Shown here: positions 62,804-64,000 of the stretch, piece by piece
How the letters are laid out: each line of letters opens with the position of its first letter
Position numbering within the stretch: position 1 is the stretch's first letter
NCBI RefSeq assembly: GCF_010501105.1
Contig: NZ_QVMQ01000007.1
Span: forward strand, 1-64,000
DNA: 64,000 nucleotides
From: Dysgonomonas sp. 511
Lineage (GTDB): Bacteria; Bacteroidota; Bacteroidia; Bacteroidales; Dysgonomonadaceae
Reading direction: 5' to 3'
Notes under the pieces: model-generated
What the model saw: the letters and a program-made list of their open reading frames with translations, nothing else
Databases searched by the model: none
Told to the model about the DNA's origin: nothing
Position numbers and translations under genes: made by a program

Positions 62804-64000
62804 ATGGAACAAAATAAAACTGTTGAAACACTTGAGGCTGGTACTTACGAAATAATAAGAAAACGCCTTCAGACACAGAAAGACATACTTTCGGCTCGCC
62901 TAAATACGTTGAACGAGGCGCGTAAAGATGTGTTTTCGTCAACAGACTTTTCGCTGATAGCCAACCAGCGTATCAATACCGAAAACAATTGTGTGTCGCG
63001 CGGCATCATGGCGCTTGGCAACCTTTGCATTTTCGGCTACAATGTACATTTCGGGTTACGCTCCGACATACAGTTGAGCGATGTGTTCAGTATCTATTCG
63101 TTCGAAAACAACCAGTTTGTTCCGCAATCTTTAGACCTGATTAGCGACCCGGCTTTTATAACTGACTACAAAAACCTGTACAAATACTACAGGGACTCCA
63201 TATTTTCCCGTTTCCGCCGTACAGAGAATTATCTGTACATGATTTTCCAGACCAGTAAAAACGAAGACGACCTCAAGGCTTTCAAGTGGCTGATAAAAGG
63301 CAACAAGCTCATCTATCAGGACGACCGCAGCATACATGAAGTGAAGAAAGCCCCGCAGCACGAATTCCAATGGATAAAAACCACATTGGAAGACCGCCGT
63401 CTGGGTGTGCATCCGCATATCTCTATTCTCGACAAGGTATTTATCGAAGCCATTGGAGGCGATATCACATTCAAGATAGAAGACAATACCGATACTGGTA
63501 AAGGTATCTATTCCGAAAAAGTAGAAAACAAAGACCAACAGCTCGACGATGCAGAATACTACTATGCCGATCTGGGCAACCTCATTCTGGTAAGGATAAA
63601 ACCCTATCAGGAAGATTTCCGCGCATTCGTTTTCAATACCCGTACCAAAGAGGTACATAATATAAAGATGCTCAACGATGCCGGCATACTTCTGCCCGAC
63701 AATCACGGCATCATTTTCCCCAACGGCTACTACCTGCAAAACGGGGAATATAAGATTTTCGAAAACAATCTTGAGAATCTGGAGTTTTTCCGAAAAGTGG
63801 CATCTCCAAACGGAGAAGACTTCTTTTATATATTTTATAACAACCATCGCAATACCTACGTGATGATGTCGTACAATATCATCAAGCAACAGGTAGAGAC
63901 TCCTATTATCTGCAATGGGCATACATTGTTTTACGATGGTACATTGATCTTCTTCCGCAGCGAGCAGGAAGCTACCCGCCACCATCAGGTGCAGATATGG
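62804..64000 (+). CDS. Very large ATPase, 'DNA repair ATPase'-type N-terminal part (partial)
   Basis: The frame from the ATG at 62804 runs open for 399 codons to the window edge without a stop. Its start, ETLEAGTYEIIRKRLQTQKD, followed by LNEARKDVFSS and RINTENNCVSRGIMALGN, matches, from memory, the N-terminal (DUF3686-like) part of proteins annotated as DNA repair ATPase, which reach about 1600 residues and end in an AAA domain. The rest is WD/beta-propeller-like with no nucleotide motif yet. It is the fifth gene of the envelope operon. The DNA-repair label rests on annotation habit and is not shown by the sequence. Confidence 0.75.
   Translation, partial: MEQNKTVETLEAGTYEIIRKRLQTQKDILSARLNTLNEARKDVFSSTDFSLIANQRINTENNCVSRGIMALGNLCIFGYNVHFGLRSDIQLSDVFSIYSFENNQFVPQSLDLISDPAFITDYKNLYKYYRDSIFSRFRRTENYLYMIFQTSKNEDDLKAFKWLIKGNKLIYQDDRSIHEVKKAPQHEFQWIKTTLEDRRLGVHPHISILDKVFIEAIGGDITFKIEDNTDTGKGIYSEKVENKDQQLDDAEYYYADLGNLILVRIKPYQEDFRAFVFNTRTKEVHNIKMLNDAGILLPDNHGIIFPNGYYLQNGEYKIFENNLENLEFFRKVASPNGEDFFYIFYNNHRNTYVMMSYNIIKQQVETPIICNGHTLFYDGTLIFFRSEQEATRHHQVQIW

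Noticed and set aside
58379..64000. Reading the PspA-flotillin-ATPase operon as a phage-defence system
   Set aside because: No nuclease, toxin or nucleotide-signalling domain is visible. The gene set fits membrane maintenance, and the regulator resembles a repressor rather than a defence sensor.
1..64000. tRNA, rRNA or CRISPR features
   Set aside because: I scanned the intergenic regions by eye and saw no cloverleaf, rRNA-like block or regularly spaced repeats. A covariance-model search would be needed to exclude small RNAs.

Overview
The window comes from a Bacteroidota genome of the order Bacteroidales. A Dysgonomonas-like member of the former Porphyromonadaceae is my best guess, but the genus is inference. 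Support comes from a SusC/SusD pair in a polysaccharide utilisation locus (PUL), Bacteroidetes-type promoters with a TAnnTTTG -7 box and almost no Shine-Dalgarno sequences, a two-subunit methylmalonyl-CoA mutase, GldB- and TamB-type envelope genes, and moderate G+C coding with A/T-rich intergenic DNA. No rRNA, tRNA, CRISPR array or complete insertion sequence was seen.

Layout. 1-360 is a short G+C-rich stretch unlike the rest, probably the edge of a conjugative element. 518-14957 is mostly housekeeping and envelope genes: a YidE-type transporter, an SGNH esterase, an alkaline phosphatase, a GldB lipoprotein, TsaD, an acyltransferase, an omega-amidase, a META lipoprotein, a polytopic membrane protein, carboxynorspermidine dehydrogenase and a YqhD-type alcohol dehydrogenase. 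15352-34552 is a 19-kb co-directional pectin PUL: NagB-like, beta-helix protein, ExuT-like transporter, exported NagA-like amidohydrolase, rhamnogalacturonan acetylesterase, three pectate lyases, SusC, SusD, a second beta-helix lipoprotein, a LacI-family regulator and KdgF. Three copies of an ACGATAACG-centred site lie in its leader. 34858-57511 holds a VWA protein, methylmalonyl-CoA mutase (mutA-mutB), RecR, TsaC, FabD, an RmlD-like reductase, a THUMP-like methyltransferase, TamB, release factor 3, a Kdo-kinase-like protein, a glycosyltransferase and YbaK. 57506-64000 has a divergent XRE regulator facing a five-gene envelope operon: YbjN, PspA, NfeD/YqiJ-like, flotillin/YqiK and a very large ATPase that runs off the window.

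How the genes work together. In the PUL, surface lyases and the esterase cut and deacetylate pectin, SusCD imports oligouronides, an ExuT-type carrier moves monomers inward and KdgF linearises unsaturated uronate. The downstream enzymes (GH28, GH105, KduI/KduD, KdgK) are not in this window. The NagA/NagB-like pair is out of place in a pectin locus.

Most notable observations: (1) two copies of a small non-autonomous transposon with CAGGG-type inverted ends, flanking 10-bp target duplications and a 24-25-bp internal hairpin, one inserted exactly at a stop codon and the other in the 5' leader of the VWA gene; (2) a perfect 19-bp direct repeat, offset 40 bp, between the XRE regulator and the envelope operon; (3) an exported NagA paralogue with a rewritten substrate motif; (4) an ExuT-like carrier with an inserted extracytoplasmic beta-rich segment; (5) a tamB gene whose natural start position carries ATA instead of ATG.
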